DNA of 50,937 nt from a virus. The stretch lies in the IMG/VR virus record IMGVR_UViG_3300036846_000860, positions 1-50,937 of that record; one strand, given 5' to 3'. Positions 28,758 through 35,316 of this stretch are shown one piece after another; the first letter of the stretch is position 1; every line of letters begins with the position of its first letter. Both the position numbers and the translations under genes were made by a program. The notes beneath the pieces are model-generated. The model made no database searches and was not told where the DNA came from. It was given only the letters and a program-made list of their open reading frames with translations.

Positions 28758-29253
28758 TGCGCGATGCGTCCTTTTCTACACCCGATGGGAGTTGAGGTGC
28801 GGCTTTCTCCTGTATCTGCGCTAGCTCTGTTGCGGTGAGCGCAGCATGCATGAGGGTTACTGGATCGATAGTGAAACGCCCTGTTAAGTCGGTTTCGACC
28901 TTCTTATTCCGTGCGGTTTCCGAATTACGGTCCAACACGCTGTCGCAGGCCTTTAACGAGATCCCCTCCTGAGGGCTGTTGATTAACTCTTCAAGCCGAG
29001 CGAGGGCTTTGTCGCTGGCCTCGAGCATCCGCTGTTGGAGCGTTTTGTGTTCGGACTTGAGATCCTGCAACACCTCACTATAAACAGACTGCGATAAATT
29101 CCGCAGGTTGTCGAGGAACTCGGGCTCGGAGGCATACTTCCTAACTGTTGCGTATGAAAGGTGAACGCGCTCCGCACATTCCTTCAGCGGGATGTGGAGC
29201 AGGAGGAGATTTAACAGCTCTTCCTGCCGGACGAATTTGGGTGCTTCATGCAT
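28729..29253 (-). CDS. terS: Terminase small subunit
   Basis: Residues about 8-45 form a helix-turn-helix (LKECAERVHLSYATVRKYAS) for DNA recognition, followed by a long coiled-coil/helical oligomerisation region (residues 50-125) and a flexible Gln/Ser-rich tail. This is the usual small-terminase layout, and the gene directly precedes the large subunit. The protein would select phage DNA for packaging. The length of 174 residues is typical. Confidence 0.83.
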   Translation of the reverse strand: MHEAPKFVRQEELLNLLLLHIPLKECAERVHLSYATVRKYASEPEFLDNLRNLSQSVYSEVLQDLKSEHKTLQQRMLEASDKALARLEELINSPQEGISLKACDSVLDRNSETARNKKVETDLTGRFTIDPVTLMHAALTATELAQIQEKAAPQLPSGVEKDASRNAGHSQQEG

Positions 29254-29261
29254 GGCAAAAC

Positions 29262-29783
29262 CTACATCTGCACTACACCATACGTAAGGATAACGTTGAG
29301 CGATCCATCCCCCAACGTGAACTCAGCAGCACCGGCGTTAGCGATCGTGATCGCGACGTTTTCCGACTGCGCCTGAGACTTTGCTCCGGGCGAGATTGTT
29401 GGCTGCCCCACAATATCAGTTACCGCCGCGGGTGTTAAAACAGCCGACATATCGGCAGTCAGCGGGATCGCGTTCGCAACCGGACCTTGGTAAATAATAA
29501 GGGTGCCGGCGTTAAGTGTGTACGCGGTCGCGATGTAATTACACCGTAAGCTAACCTCCTCAACAACATACGCGAGCCCAGCACCAGGCGCTGGCAGTAA
29601 AACCTGCGGGGTTGCCTTCAGCGCCTTCAGCTGAGCGGATGTGATATTGGCGCGCAAGATCTGGATACTTTCCGCCCGGATACTTTCCGGAATCCCAGCC
29701 TTGCTCAGCGGCTTGATAAAATCCCCGGTCGGGACCGAGATCAGTCCACGTAAGTCCAACGGTAACTGTGCGGGTGTTGACAT
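29262..29783 (-). CDS. Structural-type protein, first gene of the late operon, 173 aa
   Basis: A GGAGGG ribosome-binding site precedes the ATG. The protein has an N-terminal helical part (residues 1-45), the segment ITSAQLKALKATPQVLLPAP, and then a beta-barrel-like domain with alternating strands (VVEEVSLRCNYIATAYTLN) ending in NVILTYGVVQ. Similar short beta proteins occur as decoration or tail proteins in many uncultured phages. It is the promoter-proximal late gene, so probably abundant. The family name is not known to me. Confidence 0.78.
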   Translation of the reverse strand: MSTPAQLPLDLRGLISVPTGDFIKPLSKAGIPESIRAESIQILRANITSAQLKALKATPQVLLPAPGAGLAYVVEEVSLRCNYIATAYTLNAGTLIIYQGPVANAIPLTADMSAVLTPAAVTDIVGQPTISPGAKSQAQSENVAITIANAGAAEFTLGDGSLNVILTYGVVQM

Positions 29784-29818
29784 GACGAACCCTCCGAATT
29801 GATTGCCGTTATAAGGGT

Positions 29819-29824
29819 ATTATA
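29819..29824 (-). promoter_or_regulatory. Candidate late promoter -10 (TATAAT)
   Basis: A perfect TATAAT on the minus strand lies 36 bases before the first late gene. No TTGACA-like -35 sits at the right distance, so activation by a phage factor would be needed if this is the late promoter. It is the only consensus -10 in the gap upstream of the late operon. Confidence 0.45.
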
Positions 29825-30033
29825 CGGACGCACATTGAGGTGGGCCTATCTTTTTCTCAATGGGCTTCCCACTTCCCTACATCTATATTTTCAGTGATTA
29901 ACCCCCGGCCGGGCGCCCGTCGTTTTGGGGGGGACCCGGGGCCGTTTCCTACGAAAGAACCGCCCGAAAGGGTAATACCGAGACGGGCAACCGTTAACTG
30001 TAACAAAACAAAGGAGATAACAATGTCACAAGC

Positions 30034-30126
30034 ATGGACGAAGACGATACCGACACGCTCTACCGGTTGAGGAAGCAAGGTAAGGTTACCAGGGATGGTA
30101 ATGGTGTTTACCACGTAACCCGATAA
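30034..30126 (+). CDS. Possible leader peptide or micro-ORF, 30 aa
   Basis: The box AAAGGAGATAACA, used by several early genes here, precedes an ATG at 30023 that opens only a 15-codon frame (to 30070). Eleven bases further, the ATG at 30034 opens a 30-residue frame starting MDEDDTDTLYRLRKQGKVTR and ending YHVTR, which looks more like a folded fragment (wing of a winged helix). Either could be translated. The strong ribosome-binding site argues that something is. Confidence 0.4.
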   Translation: MDEDDTDTLYRLRKQGKVTRDGNGVYHVTR

Positions 30127-30141
30127 TCTCACGTAACCTAC

Positions 30142-30185
30142 TAGGGATTCTCACGATACTTACCATACGTGGTGAAGAATCCCTA
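30142..30185. repeat. Inverted repeat / stem-loop TAGGGATTCT
   Basis: TAGGGATTCT (30142-30151) pairs perfectly with AGAATCCCTA (30176-30185) around a 24-base loop that contains a further CACG/CGTG pair. Just upstream, CACGTAACC occurs twice (30112-30120 and 30130-30138), 18 bases apart. It may be an operator, transcript hairpin or replication element. No U-tract follows. Confidence 0.6.
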
Positions 30186-30245
30186 CCAACTTGAGAGGGA
30201 AAGGAGTGATTCAGAAAAAGAATCAGAACGATTCAAATTTGGATG

Positions 30246-30274
30246 TTGACTGTTTTTCGTAGTTGTTGTATTAT
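30246..30274 (+). promoter_or_regulatory. Early sigma70-like promoter
   Basis: TTGACT (30246-30251), a 17-base spacer and TATTAT (30269-30274) give a near-consensus host promoter, predicting transcription from about 30281. It lies 46 bases before the first early gene. A GATTC-N7-GAATC inverted repeat lies at 30208-30224 with a further GATTC at 30230, positions suitable for an operator. Confidence 0.8.
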
Positions 30275-30319
30275 GTATTTGTAGTTGAGAGTTGAAAAAC
30301 AAAAAACGGAGATAACACA

Positions 30320-30556
30320 ATGCCAACACTACACACGCCCGAAGCCACCAACAACTTCAACACGACCCACTACACCGATGATGTCTTCCGCCGCTTGGTT
30401 GATGCCGGCTTCACCGTCCGTGAGATTGAACGCGCGGCCGCCGCTGAGTTGTACCGGCTCGAGTACAACTCCCGTCCTGATGTGAAAGCCAAGCGAGCCG
30501 TGTACAACGCCAAGCGAGCCGAGAGAATGAAACAGCTCAAGGCGTTGTTGAAGTAA
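30320..30556 (+). CDS. Small basic protein, first early gene, 78 aa
   Basis: An ACGGAGATAAC site precedes the ATG. The product is helical. Residues 20-45 (DVFRRLVDAGFTVREIERAA) could form a helix-turn-helix, followed by a Lys/Arg/Ala-rich helix (RPDVKAKRAVYNAKRAERMK). It may bind DNA or RNA. As the first gene after the strongest early promoter it is a candidate host-takeover or regulatory protein. No family is recognised. Confidence 0.78.
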   Translation: MPTLHTPEATNNFNTTHYTDDVFRRLVDAGFTVREIERAAAAELYRLEYNSRPDVKAKRAVYNAKRAERMKQLKALLK

Positions 30557-30572
30557 ACAACAAAAACAATTC

Positions 30573-30595
30573 GGAGGGGGTGATGAACTCCCTCC
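30573..30595 (+). terminator. Weak hairpin after the first early gene
   Basis: GGAGGG (30573-30578) pairs with CCCTCC (30590-30595) around an 11-base loop, followed by a modest T-rich stretch. It could attenuate transcription before the next gene, but the stem is short. Confidence 0.35.
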
Positions 30596-30617
30596 TACTT
30601 TATCTTGGAGGATATAT

Positions 30618-30845
30618 ATGTTGGTGAATCGGAAGAAGAAGGATAAGAAGCATGGTCGGTACGGCTACCAAACTGGTTGTAGGTGTGAGGTTTGTATAGA
30701 TGCGCAGAGAACGTATGCGAGAGAGTATACTCGCTCACAGAAGGTTGTCGAAATACTTGATGATCTAACCGCATGCGATACTTGTGGTAGGTCGATGTAT
30801 CAATGTCCATGTTGTGGGGCGTTTATTTGTCTAACTTGTTCGTAA
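30618..30845 (+). CDS. Zinc-finger-like protein with three CxxC-type clusters, 75 aa
   Basis: A strong GGAGG site precedes the ATG. The N-terminal half has HGRYGYQTGCRCEVC, a motif common in short phage and actinobacterial DNA-associated proteins (His-Gly ... CRCExC). The C-terminal half has CDTCGRS and CPCCGAFICLTC, able to bind one or two zinc ions. It may bind nucleic acid or a host protein. The function cannot be named. Confidence 0.8.
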   Translation: MLVNRKKKDKKHGRYGYQTGCRCEVCIDAQRTYAREYTRSQKVVEILDDLTACDTCGRSMYQCPCCGAFICLTCS

Positions 30846-30861
30846 CGTAACGGAGATAACA

Positions 30862-31194
30862 ATGAGGATTGAAAAATTACGGGATAAACTTCTCCTCGTT
30901 CCGAGGAATGATGTGGGAGATCCCTGTTTTGTTTACCTCGACATGTTGGATGGGAAACCTTCCTATGGCGTGAAAGACTTGTTTACCGACTTGGAGATTG
31001 TAGAGTTGGTTAATCGTTGTCTTTACCAACTCGAATACCAACAACGTTCTCACAGTAAGTATCGCCAGGAAAGGGAGGACTTACTCAAACCGGTTAAACG
31101 GATATTTAAGGAACTCTTCCCGAATGAGAGCTTTGCTAAAGCTACGGACGCACAACTCAAAACGTGTGTTGAGAGGTTGAAGACCGAACGTTGA
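30862..31194 (+). CDS. Early protein of unknown function, 110 aa
   Basis: The ATG follows CGGAGATAACA, the same initiation box as other early genes. The protein has a short beta N-terminus (KLLLVPRNDVGDPCFVYLDM) and a helical, charged C-terminal half, likely coiled coil in residues 60-85. There is no recognisable family. It is the last gene before the AT-rich region at 31.2-31.4 kb. Confidence 0.75.
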   Translation: MRIEKLRDKLLLVPRNDVGDPCFVYLDMLDGKPSYGVKDLFTDLEIVELVNRCLYQLEYQQRSHSKYRQEREDLLKPVKRIFKELFPNESFAKATDAQLKTCVERLKTER

Positions 31195-31217
31195 GGTTAC
31201 TTCAATTAGGGATTGTC

Positions 31218-31384
31218 CACAACCCAAGTACGATAGTCATGCATCTATATATAGTCATAGTCATCAACTACAACACACACTATAAACTATATATATATAT
31301 GATTTGAGGGAAAACAATTAGATCGATTTAAGTACGAGATTCTATGACACGCTAAAGCGGCATTCCTCCGCTACTTGGGTTGTG
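31218..31384. repeat. AT-rich region bounded by a 13-bp perfect inverted repeat
   Basis: CACAACCCAAGTA (31218-31230) and TACTTGGGTTGTG (31372-31384) are exact inverted copies. Between them lie three copies of AGTCAT (31235-31261), an alternating AT tract at about 31291-31301 and a short AGCGG/CCGCT hairpin just inside the right arm. The gap 31195-31470 contains no gene. This is a candidate replication origin or regulatory loop; the interpretation is inference. Confidence 0.6.
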
Positions 31385-31404
31385 CCTGTTTCTTAATTAA
31401 AGGA

Positions 31405-31447
31405 GAGACCACTGGGACTTGAATTAAAGCTCTAATTGTAGTAAAAT
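31405..31447 (+). promoter_or_regulatory. Boxed early promoter P1
   Basis: The element GAGACCACTGGGACTTGA (31405-31422) leads into -35 TTGAAT (31419-31424), a 17-base spacer and -10 TAAAAT (31442-31447). It matches the promoters at 32571-32612 and 33563-33605 in box, spacing and -35. It would drive the gene at 31471. Confidence 0.75.
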
Positions 31448-31470
31448 GAAAGGAGTAATGGAGGAGTTTA

Positions 31471-32268
31471 ATGCCCGAATACGTCAAGGAAGTACTTGAT
31501 AAATGGCCGGACTTTCTCGAGGTGTATGAGACTGATGATAATGCTGCCACACGTCGGTTAAAACTCGTCGTTGTTCGGCGTAATTCCCGCTCGTTGCAGA
31601 TGGATCAAATGCGTTTACTGCAACACCTCGAGGATGTTGGGCTTAATGTAGTTGTTCGTGTAGGACAACTCGACCTAACACTCGAGCAGTTTACGAGGGG
31701 AGGAACCTACGCAGCGCAACAAACGAGCTCGCCTTCACGTCAGGGACAATACAACGCACGCTCTGAGTTGAACTCGTTGTTGAAGGCGAGAGCGACGTTT
31801 AAGGAGGACGATCCGAGATTGTTTAACCTCAACAGGAGGATCAAGCTACTCGAGGAGATGCTCCAGCTGGGAAATCAAGAGTTCTCGCGTGACGCGTTGG
31901 AGAAGTCGGATAAAGCCCTTCGTCGGATTGAGGAGATGGTTAACACACCAAAGTCAAAACCAGCTCCACGCGAGCTGAGTGAGGAATTCTACCTGAACAA
32001 CAAACATGGAAAGTTCGTTGAACTCTACGGAGCGGGAACGGTCGAACTGTTTGAGGCGTTCGCGCGGAAAGCGATGTTGACGTGTAAACGCAACGTTGCC
32101 GAGTACACCGCTCATTTAACTCTCGACCCGGCCAATCTCGAACTACGCACGCGTCTCGACAACGAACAACAGTTGTTGGAGAAATACACAAACGAGGTTG
32201 AAAAATACACGCCCACGGGCACCGTGCATAATGCTCTAATCGCTAATAACAACCAACAAGGAGAGTAA
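31471..32268 (+). CDS. Coiled-coil early protein, 265 aa
   Basis: The protein has a beta-rich N-terminal part (residues 1-75, RLKLVVVRRNSRSLQ), a flexible Gln/Ser segment, and long charged helices from residue 95 to the end with heptad character (LFNLNRRIKLLEEMLQL; LDNEQQLLEKYTNEVEKY). There is no motif of a known enzyme. Promoter P1 lies immediately upstream, and a GGAGGAG-like site precedes the ATG. Function unknown. Confidence 0.78.
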   Translation: MPEYVKEVLDKWPDFLEVYETDDNAATRRLKLVVVRRNSRSLQMDQMRLLQHLEDVGLNVVVRVGQLDLTLEQFTRGGTYAAQQTSSPSRQGQYNARSELNSLLKARATFKEDDPRLFNLNRRIKLLEEMLQLGNQEFSRDALEKSDKALRRIEEMVNTPKSKPAPRELSEEFYLNNKHGKFVELYGAGTVELFEAFARKAMLTCKRNVAEYTAHLTLDPANLELRTRLDNEQQLLEKYTNEVEKYTPTGTVHNALIANNNQQGE

Positions 32269-32269
32269 C

Positions 32270-32557
32270 GTGGAACAGTTACAAAACTTCGTCGAGAAGG
32301 TGATTATGTCAAACCGCAACCCAAGTATGGGGGTGAGGATCTCGCTCACCGACCGTCAATTCGAGAAACACTACGCGTTGTTGAATGTTTTGATTGGAGG
32401 CTTGTCTTGCACGTATCATGAGGAGGTGGGGGCGATATTGAAACACCAGATTACAGTCGTCACGCCCAAACGAGTTGTTGACAACGTACGCTGGGCGGAA
32501 AATCTCGCAAAGTACGCTACCAGCCAGGGGTTCTGCGCGCTGGCCGTGCGACTTTAA
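32270..32557 (+). CDS. Small early protein, 95 aa
   Basis: The start is GTG at 32270 with AAGGAGAG upstream, two bases after the preceding stop. The product is a compact alpha/beta protein (QNFVEKVIMSNRNPSMGVRI ... QGFCALAVRL). No recognisable family. It is cotranscribed with the 265-residue coiled-coil gene. Confidence 0.72.
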   Translation: MEQLQNFVEKVIMSNRNPSMGVRISLTDRQFEKHYALLNVLIGGLSCTYHEEVGAILKHQITVVTPKRVVDNVRWAENLAKYATSQGFCALAVRL

Positions 32558-32570
32558 CCTCCTCCAGAAA

Positions 32571-32612
32571 GACCACTGGGCTCTTGATTAAAAAACAACG
32601 CTGTAGTATAAT
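32571..32612 (+). promoter_or_regulatory. Boxed early promoter P2
   Basis: GACCACTGGG (32571-32580) stands four bases before -35 TTGATT (32584-32589), with a 17-base spacer and a perfect TATAAT (32607-32612). It is located in the gap before the gene at 32664 and is the strongest of the three boxed promoters by consensus. Confidence 0.8.
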
Positions 32613-32663
32613 GTTTCGTCTTTGAAAATGACCTTTGCAATGAAAGTTGATGACGGAGATAAC

Positions 32664-32993
32664 ATGAACAACAACAACAACGGACCTAAATGTCCGAAGG
32701 TAGAACGCCTCATCGAACTCGTTGAGCTCGTCCAAGCGTGTGATGGCATCGACGGCAAGATCGAATCCGACCTGGTTGACGCACTCGAGTGGTTAGCCAA
32801 CATGTTAGACAACCGCTCGTTGTACCACAAGAAGCGGAATTTAAAGAACAAAATCCTCATCGACCTTGCTCGTGAAAACGGTTTGATCGACCAAGCAAAC
32901 GCGCTGACGCGGGACGCCCTCCACGACTTCGTCAGTAAACAAGAACCGGACAAAGACGACTTCGAAATCAACATCGAAAGTGATAGGAGATAA
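32664..32993 (+). CDS. Acidic early protein, 109 aa
   Basis: The start at 32664 is chosen because it follows GACGGAGATAAC; an in-frame ATG at 32622 has no such site and lies close to the transcription start. An Asn-rich N-terminus (MNNNNNG) leads to helical segments (VERLIELVELVQACDGIDGK) and an acidic tail. Promoter P2 lies upstream. No family recognised. Confidence 0.78.
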   Translation: MNNNNNGPKCPKVERLIELVELVQACDGIDGKIESDLVDALEWLANMLDNRSLYHKKRNLKNKILIDLARENGLIDQANALTRDALHDFVSKQEPDKDDFEINIESDRR

Positions 32994-32994
32994 C

Positions 32995-33207
32995 ATGCCG
33001 TACTTCGACGATGAAACCATGCGCGATGCTATCGACACAGTCACGCGATTAACACGTGACTGTTGTCTTGAACCCGACAACTACGAACACCAACAAGCGT
33101 TGGTTGTTGCAGTACGTCATTACAACGTGTTGGGTTATGGGTTTAAACTAACCCGCGAGGGGATTACCTGCAGGAGGATAAACGGTGCCCAGTCACTTCA
33201 TCGTTAG
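32995..33207 (+). CDS. Small early protein, 70 aa
   Basis: ATAGGAGATAAC precedes the ATG at 32995, immediately after the previous stop. The product is mostly helical with a double Cys (TRDCCLEPDN) and a beta C-terminus. It overlaps the next gene by 23 bases. Function unknown. Confidence 0.72.
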   Translation: MPYFDDETMRDAIDTVTRLTRDCCLEPDNYEHQQALVVAVRHYNVLGYGFKLTREGITCRRINGAQSLHR

Positions 33208-33580
33208 TACGAAGGTTGAAACACCCAACTTATACGTGAGTCAACGAGATTTGAACGTTATCGTTGACAGCTTACGCACGTGGTCAGGCCTTCACGACCA
33301 TACAGGTTGGGTGTTCGCTCCTCGCATGATCACACCCTTCGGTTCACAAATCGTCGGTACACCAGCAGACTGCGCTCAACTCGCGCTCGTCTCGGTTGTA
33401 CGCCCTTACAACCAACCTCGGATATTAATCGGCTCGTGGGGGAATAGTGTCGACGACATGCCTTACGAGATGGCGCTTGAAGAAATCCAAGACGCTCTCG
33501 ACTACATTGAAAGAAAACGATTGAGCGTCGAAGCCCGCAACGCCCGTACCGAGGAAAAGAGTGAGACCACTGGGACTTGA
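33185..33580 (+). CDS. Early protein of unknown function, 131 aa
   Basis: The start is GTG at 33185 after AGGAGGATAAACG. It is an alpha/beta protein with strands (LALVSVVRPY; RILIGSWGN) and a C-terminal helix (ALEEIQDALDYIERKR). The last codons overlap the conserved box of promoter P3, so its end (SETTGT) is shaped by that DNA element. No family recognised. Confidence 0.75.
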   Translation: MPSHFIVSTKVETPNLYVSQRDLNVIVDSLRTWSGLHDHTGWVFAPRMITPFGSQIVGTPADCAQLALVSVVRPYNQPRILIGSWGNSVDDMPYEMALEEIQDALDYIERKRLSVEARNARTEEKSETTGT

Positions 33581-33605
33581 TTAATTTTTCAAGTTCAATT
33601 ACAAT
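33563..33605 (+). promoter_or_regulatory. Boxed early promoter P3
   Basis: GAGACCACTGGGACTTGA (33563-33580) is identical to the P1 element. It overlaps -35 TTGATT (33577-33582), with a 17-base spacer and -10 TACAAT (33600-33605). It lies over the end of the previous gene and drives the one at 33666. Confidence 0.75.
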
Positions 33606-33665
33606 TGTCTTGTGATTGAGTTTTTGCACAACACTTTAGTACCACAACACGAGGAGAACAACAAC

Positions 33666-33971
33666 ATGAGCGCAACGCCCGTTACACCCGAAATCGACCT
33701 GAGCGCGATTCAGGACGAAATCTCGAAGTTAAGCCCCGAACAACTGCAGGAACAGCTGTTGAAGGCACGCGTACGGCAGAAAAAGCAACAGAAGAAGCAG
33801 CAGGGTTCCGGCGCACAGAAGCAATACCAGCTCAAGCAGCGCGAGCGGATGAAGCTGTTGAAGGCTGAAGCACAGCGACTCGGTCTCTGGGATAAAATCA
33901 ACGAGCAAGCGGAAGCGCAGGCTGAGAGCGAGTTGGCGGCCGAAGAGCCGGAGACAGTCGACGCGGAGTAA
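33666..33971 (+). CDS. Gln/Lys/Ala-rich helical protein, 101 aa
   Basis: The ATG at 33666 follows GAGGAGAACAACAAC. An in-frame ATG at 33612 coincides with the predicted transcript start and is less likely. The product is almost wholly helical, with a Lys/Gln-rich basic stretch (RVRQKKQQKKQQ) and QYQLKQRERMKLLKAEAQRL, then an acidic tail. The basic helix resembles the one in the first early gene. It sits between its own promoter and a terminator, as a separate monocistronic unit. Confidence 0.78.
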   Translation: MSATPVTPEIDLSAIQDEISKLSPEQLQEQLLKARVRQKKQQKKQQGSGAQKQYQLKQRERMKLLKAEAQRLGLWDKINEQAEAQAESELAAEEPETVDAE

Positions 33972-33986
33972 GTCGACGCGGAGTAA
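33957..33986 (+). repeat. Tandem 15-bp duplication carrying a stop codon
   Basis: GTCGACGCGGAGTAA occurs twice in direct succession (33957-33971 and 33972-33986). The first TAA ends the helical protein gene, and the second copy is untranslated. It looks like a recent slippage or unequal crossover event. Confidence 0.9.
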
Positions 33987-34037
33987 TGGTCTTGCCGGGT
34001 TGGTAACTCTAATGAGGGAGATACCAAAACCAGCGGG

Positions 34038-34074
34038 GAGAGGGAGATCGTTATCTCCCTCCCTCTCTCTTTTT
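34038..34074 (+). terminator. Rho-independent terminator
   Basis: AGGGAGAT (34041-34048) and ATCTCCCT (34053-34060) form a perfect stem with a CGTT loop, extended by flanking G/C pairs and followed by CTCTCTTTTT. It would stop transcripts from P3 after the helical protein gene. The next gene starts 34 bases later, so some read-through or an unseen promoter is needed. Confidence 0.8.
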
Positions 34075-34107
34075 ACCCACCAGCACATTGCAACGAAAGG
34101 AGCAAAC

Positions 34108-34299
34108 ATGAGCATCATCGGTTTAATCCTCGTCCTGATCTTGATCGGGGTGGGGTTGTGGTTAATCAACAGCTTTATACCAATGGATCAGCGCATTAAA
34201 ACAATCCTGAACGTTGTTGTGGTTTTGCTCGTAATCGTTTGGTTACTGCAGGTGTTTGGTTTGCTCGGCCCGTTAAACACACCGGTTAGGATACGTTAA
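34108..34299 (+). CDS. Thivi_2564-type small membrane protein, 63 aa
   Basis: The start at 34108 follows AAAGGAGCAAAC. Two transmembrane segments (GLILVLILIGVGLWLI and ILNVVVVLLVIVWLLQVFGL) flank a short loop with the hallmark INSFIPMDQRIKTILN. This matches a small two-helix membrane protein widespread in bacteria (Thivi_2564 type). The role is unknown. In a phage it could act on the membrane during lysis or host takeover. Confidence 0.85.
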   Translation: MSIIGLILVLILIGVGLWLINSFIPMDQRIKTILNVVVVLLVIVWLLQVFGLLGPLNTPVRIR

Positions 34300-34535
34300 T
34301 GAAGATCGACTGGGAGAAGCACACTAGGGAAGAGTGGTTCTGTGCTGGCTTGGTGGTGGGAGCACTGGAAGCGACTATAGTCCTATCGCTATTTTTTACA
34401 ACAGGGTGCGCTCCAGCCCGGGCGATGTATTGTGAGCAGCGGTCGGCTGACGGGAAGCATTGTATAGTATGGGCTAAGCACAGATATCCATGTGTGAGTA
34501 GACCGGATGGGAGCTGTACACCGGAGACACGCTAG
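34299..34535 (+). CDS. Cys-rich small membrane protein, 78 aa
   Basis: The start overlaps the previous stop (TAATG). One hydrophobic helix (residues 16-36) ends FFTTGC, which recalls a lipobox but lacks the usual Leu at -3. It is followed by a Cys-rich exterior domain (five further residues of Cys type, e.g. YCEQR, HCIVWAK, YPCVS). It might be a membrane-anchored periplasmic protein. A spanin-like role is possible but unsupported. Confidence 0.68.
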   Translation: MKIDWEKHTREEWFCAGLVVGALEATIVLSLFFTTGCAPARAMYCEQRSADGKHCIVWAKHRYPCVSRPDGSCTPETR

Positions 34536-34563
34536 GTGGCTCTAGGAACGAGGAGGGGGCAAA

Positions 34564-35316
34564 ATGACACAGAAATTAATGTTCCACATCGTCACGTATC
34601 ACGGTAAGGATGGTAAGTCAAGACCAGGTTACCTCAGTATCGACCCGCTCGTAATCGCAGACCAACTAACAGCAATCCAAAAACTCGGCGGGAGTGGTGC
34701 TGTCGCGCTCACCTACGGCCCTTACGTTAGTATGTTCATGCACCAGGCGAGTATGGAGATTTGTCGTCAATGTTCCGAACGACGAATGTTGTTTGCGTTG
34801 TGTTACGATCCTTGGACGGTTAAAAACACACCGGACGTAAACGCAGCGATGGATAAGGTGTTACAAAACCCCGACACCCAAACGATGTTGAACTCTCGCG
34901 CATATATCCCCGAACGCGCTGTACTCGACTTCTCCACGGGAGTTGATCCAACGAAGTTAAAAACCCAGGGTGTTGGGTATTGGATGAAACACATCCAGTT
35001 TTCATGGCCGGAGATAACAAACACTCTCGAAACACTGGCGAAGGATAACAGCAACCCGCAAATGAAAATGCCAGGTGTGTTCACACGGTTTTTCGACGGC
35101 GACCCAACCAACTACAATAACAGTGTGTGGGGAGGCCCAGTCCGTGTGATTGACTCAGAGGGTGGGGATATGTTAGCAAAGTCAATTCTCAGCGCTGACA
35201 CCGCGGTTAACGCTCCCTACCGCCAGTATGTCACGTGGAATGATTATGCCGAAGGGACCGAAATCGAACCATTCACAGCTGCGATGCTGGAGGGTGGGTT
35301 TGGAGGTGGGGTGTGA
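34564..35316 (+). CDS. GH71/GH99-like glycoside hydrolase, 250 aa
   Basis: The protein is TIM-barrel-like: repeated strand-helix units, ending with YVTWNDYAEGTEIEPF, which closely resembles the WN(D/E)x(x)EGTxIEP signature of GH99/GH71-type glycosidases (alpha-glucan or mannan hydrolases). Other barrel segments are SGAVALTYGPYVSMF (residues 41-55) and MLFALCYDPWTV. It lacks a signal peptide. At 250 residues it is short for a full barrel family member. It may act on host surface glycans or serve as a lysis factor. The substrate is unknown. Confidence 0.7.
   Translation: MTQKLMFHIVTYHGKDGKSRPGYLSIDPLVIADQLTAIQKLGGSGAVALTYGPYVSMFMHQASMEICRQCSERRMLFALCYDPWTVKNTPDVNAAMDKVLQNPDTQTMLNSRAYIPERAVLDFSTGVDPTKLKTQGVGYWMKHIQFSWPEITNTLETLAKDNSNPQMKMPGVFTRFFDGDPTNYNNSVWGGPVRVIDSEGGDMLAKSILSADTAVNAPYRQYVTWNDYAEGTEIEPFTAAMLEGGFGGGV

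Larger units (their letters stand above)
29784..30319. promoter_or_regulatory. Divergent control region between late and early operons
   Basis: This 536-base gap separates the two opposing transcription units. It holds the late -10, a very GC-rich palindromic block at 29911-29943 (contains CGGGCGCCCG and a G7 run), a small stem GCCCG/CGGGC (29962-29966 with 29984-29988), a short ORF with a strong ribosome-binding site, a 10-bp inverted repeat (30142-30185), a GATTC/GAATC inverted repeat (30208-30224) and the early promoter. It may also hold the packaging site because the terminase genes are adjacent; that is inference. Confidence 0.6.

Noticed and set aside
29962-29988. Sequence GGGTAATACC resembling part of 16S rRNA
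   Set aside because: Only ten bases match by chance, and no flanking rRNA sequence is present.
34380-34420. Lipobox in the Cys-rich membrane protein, implying a spanin
   Set aside because: The residue at -3 is Thr and no partner inner-membrane spanin is visible, so only a generic membrane call is given.
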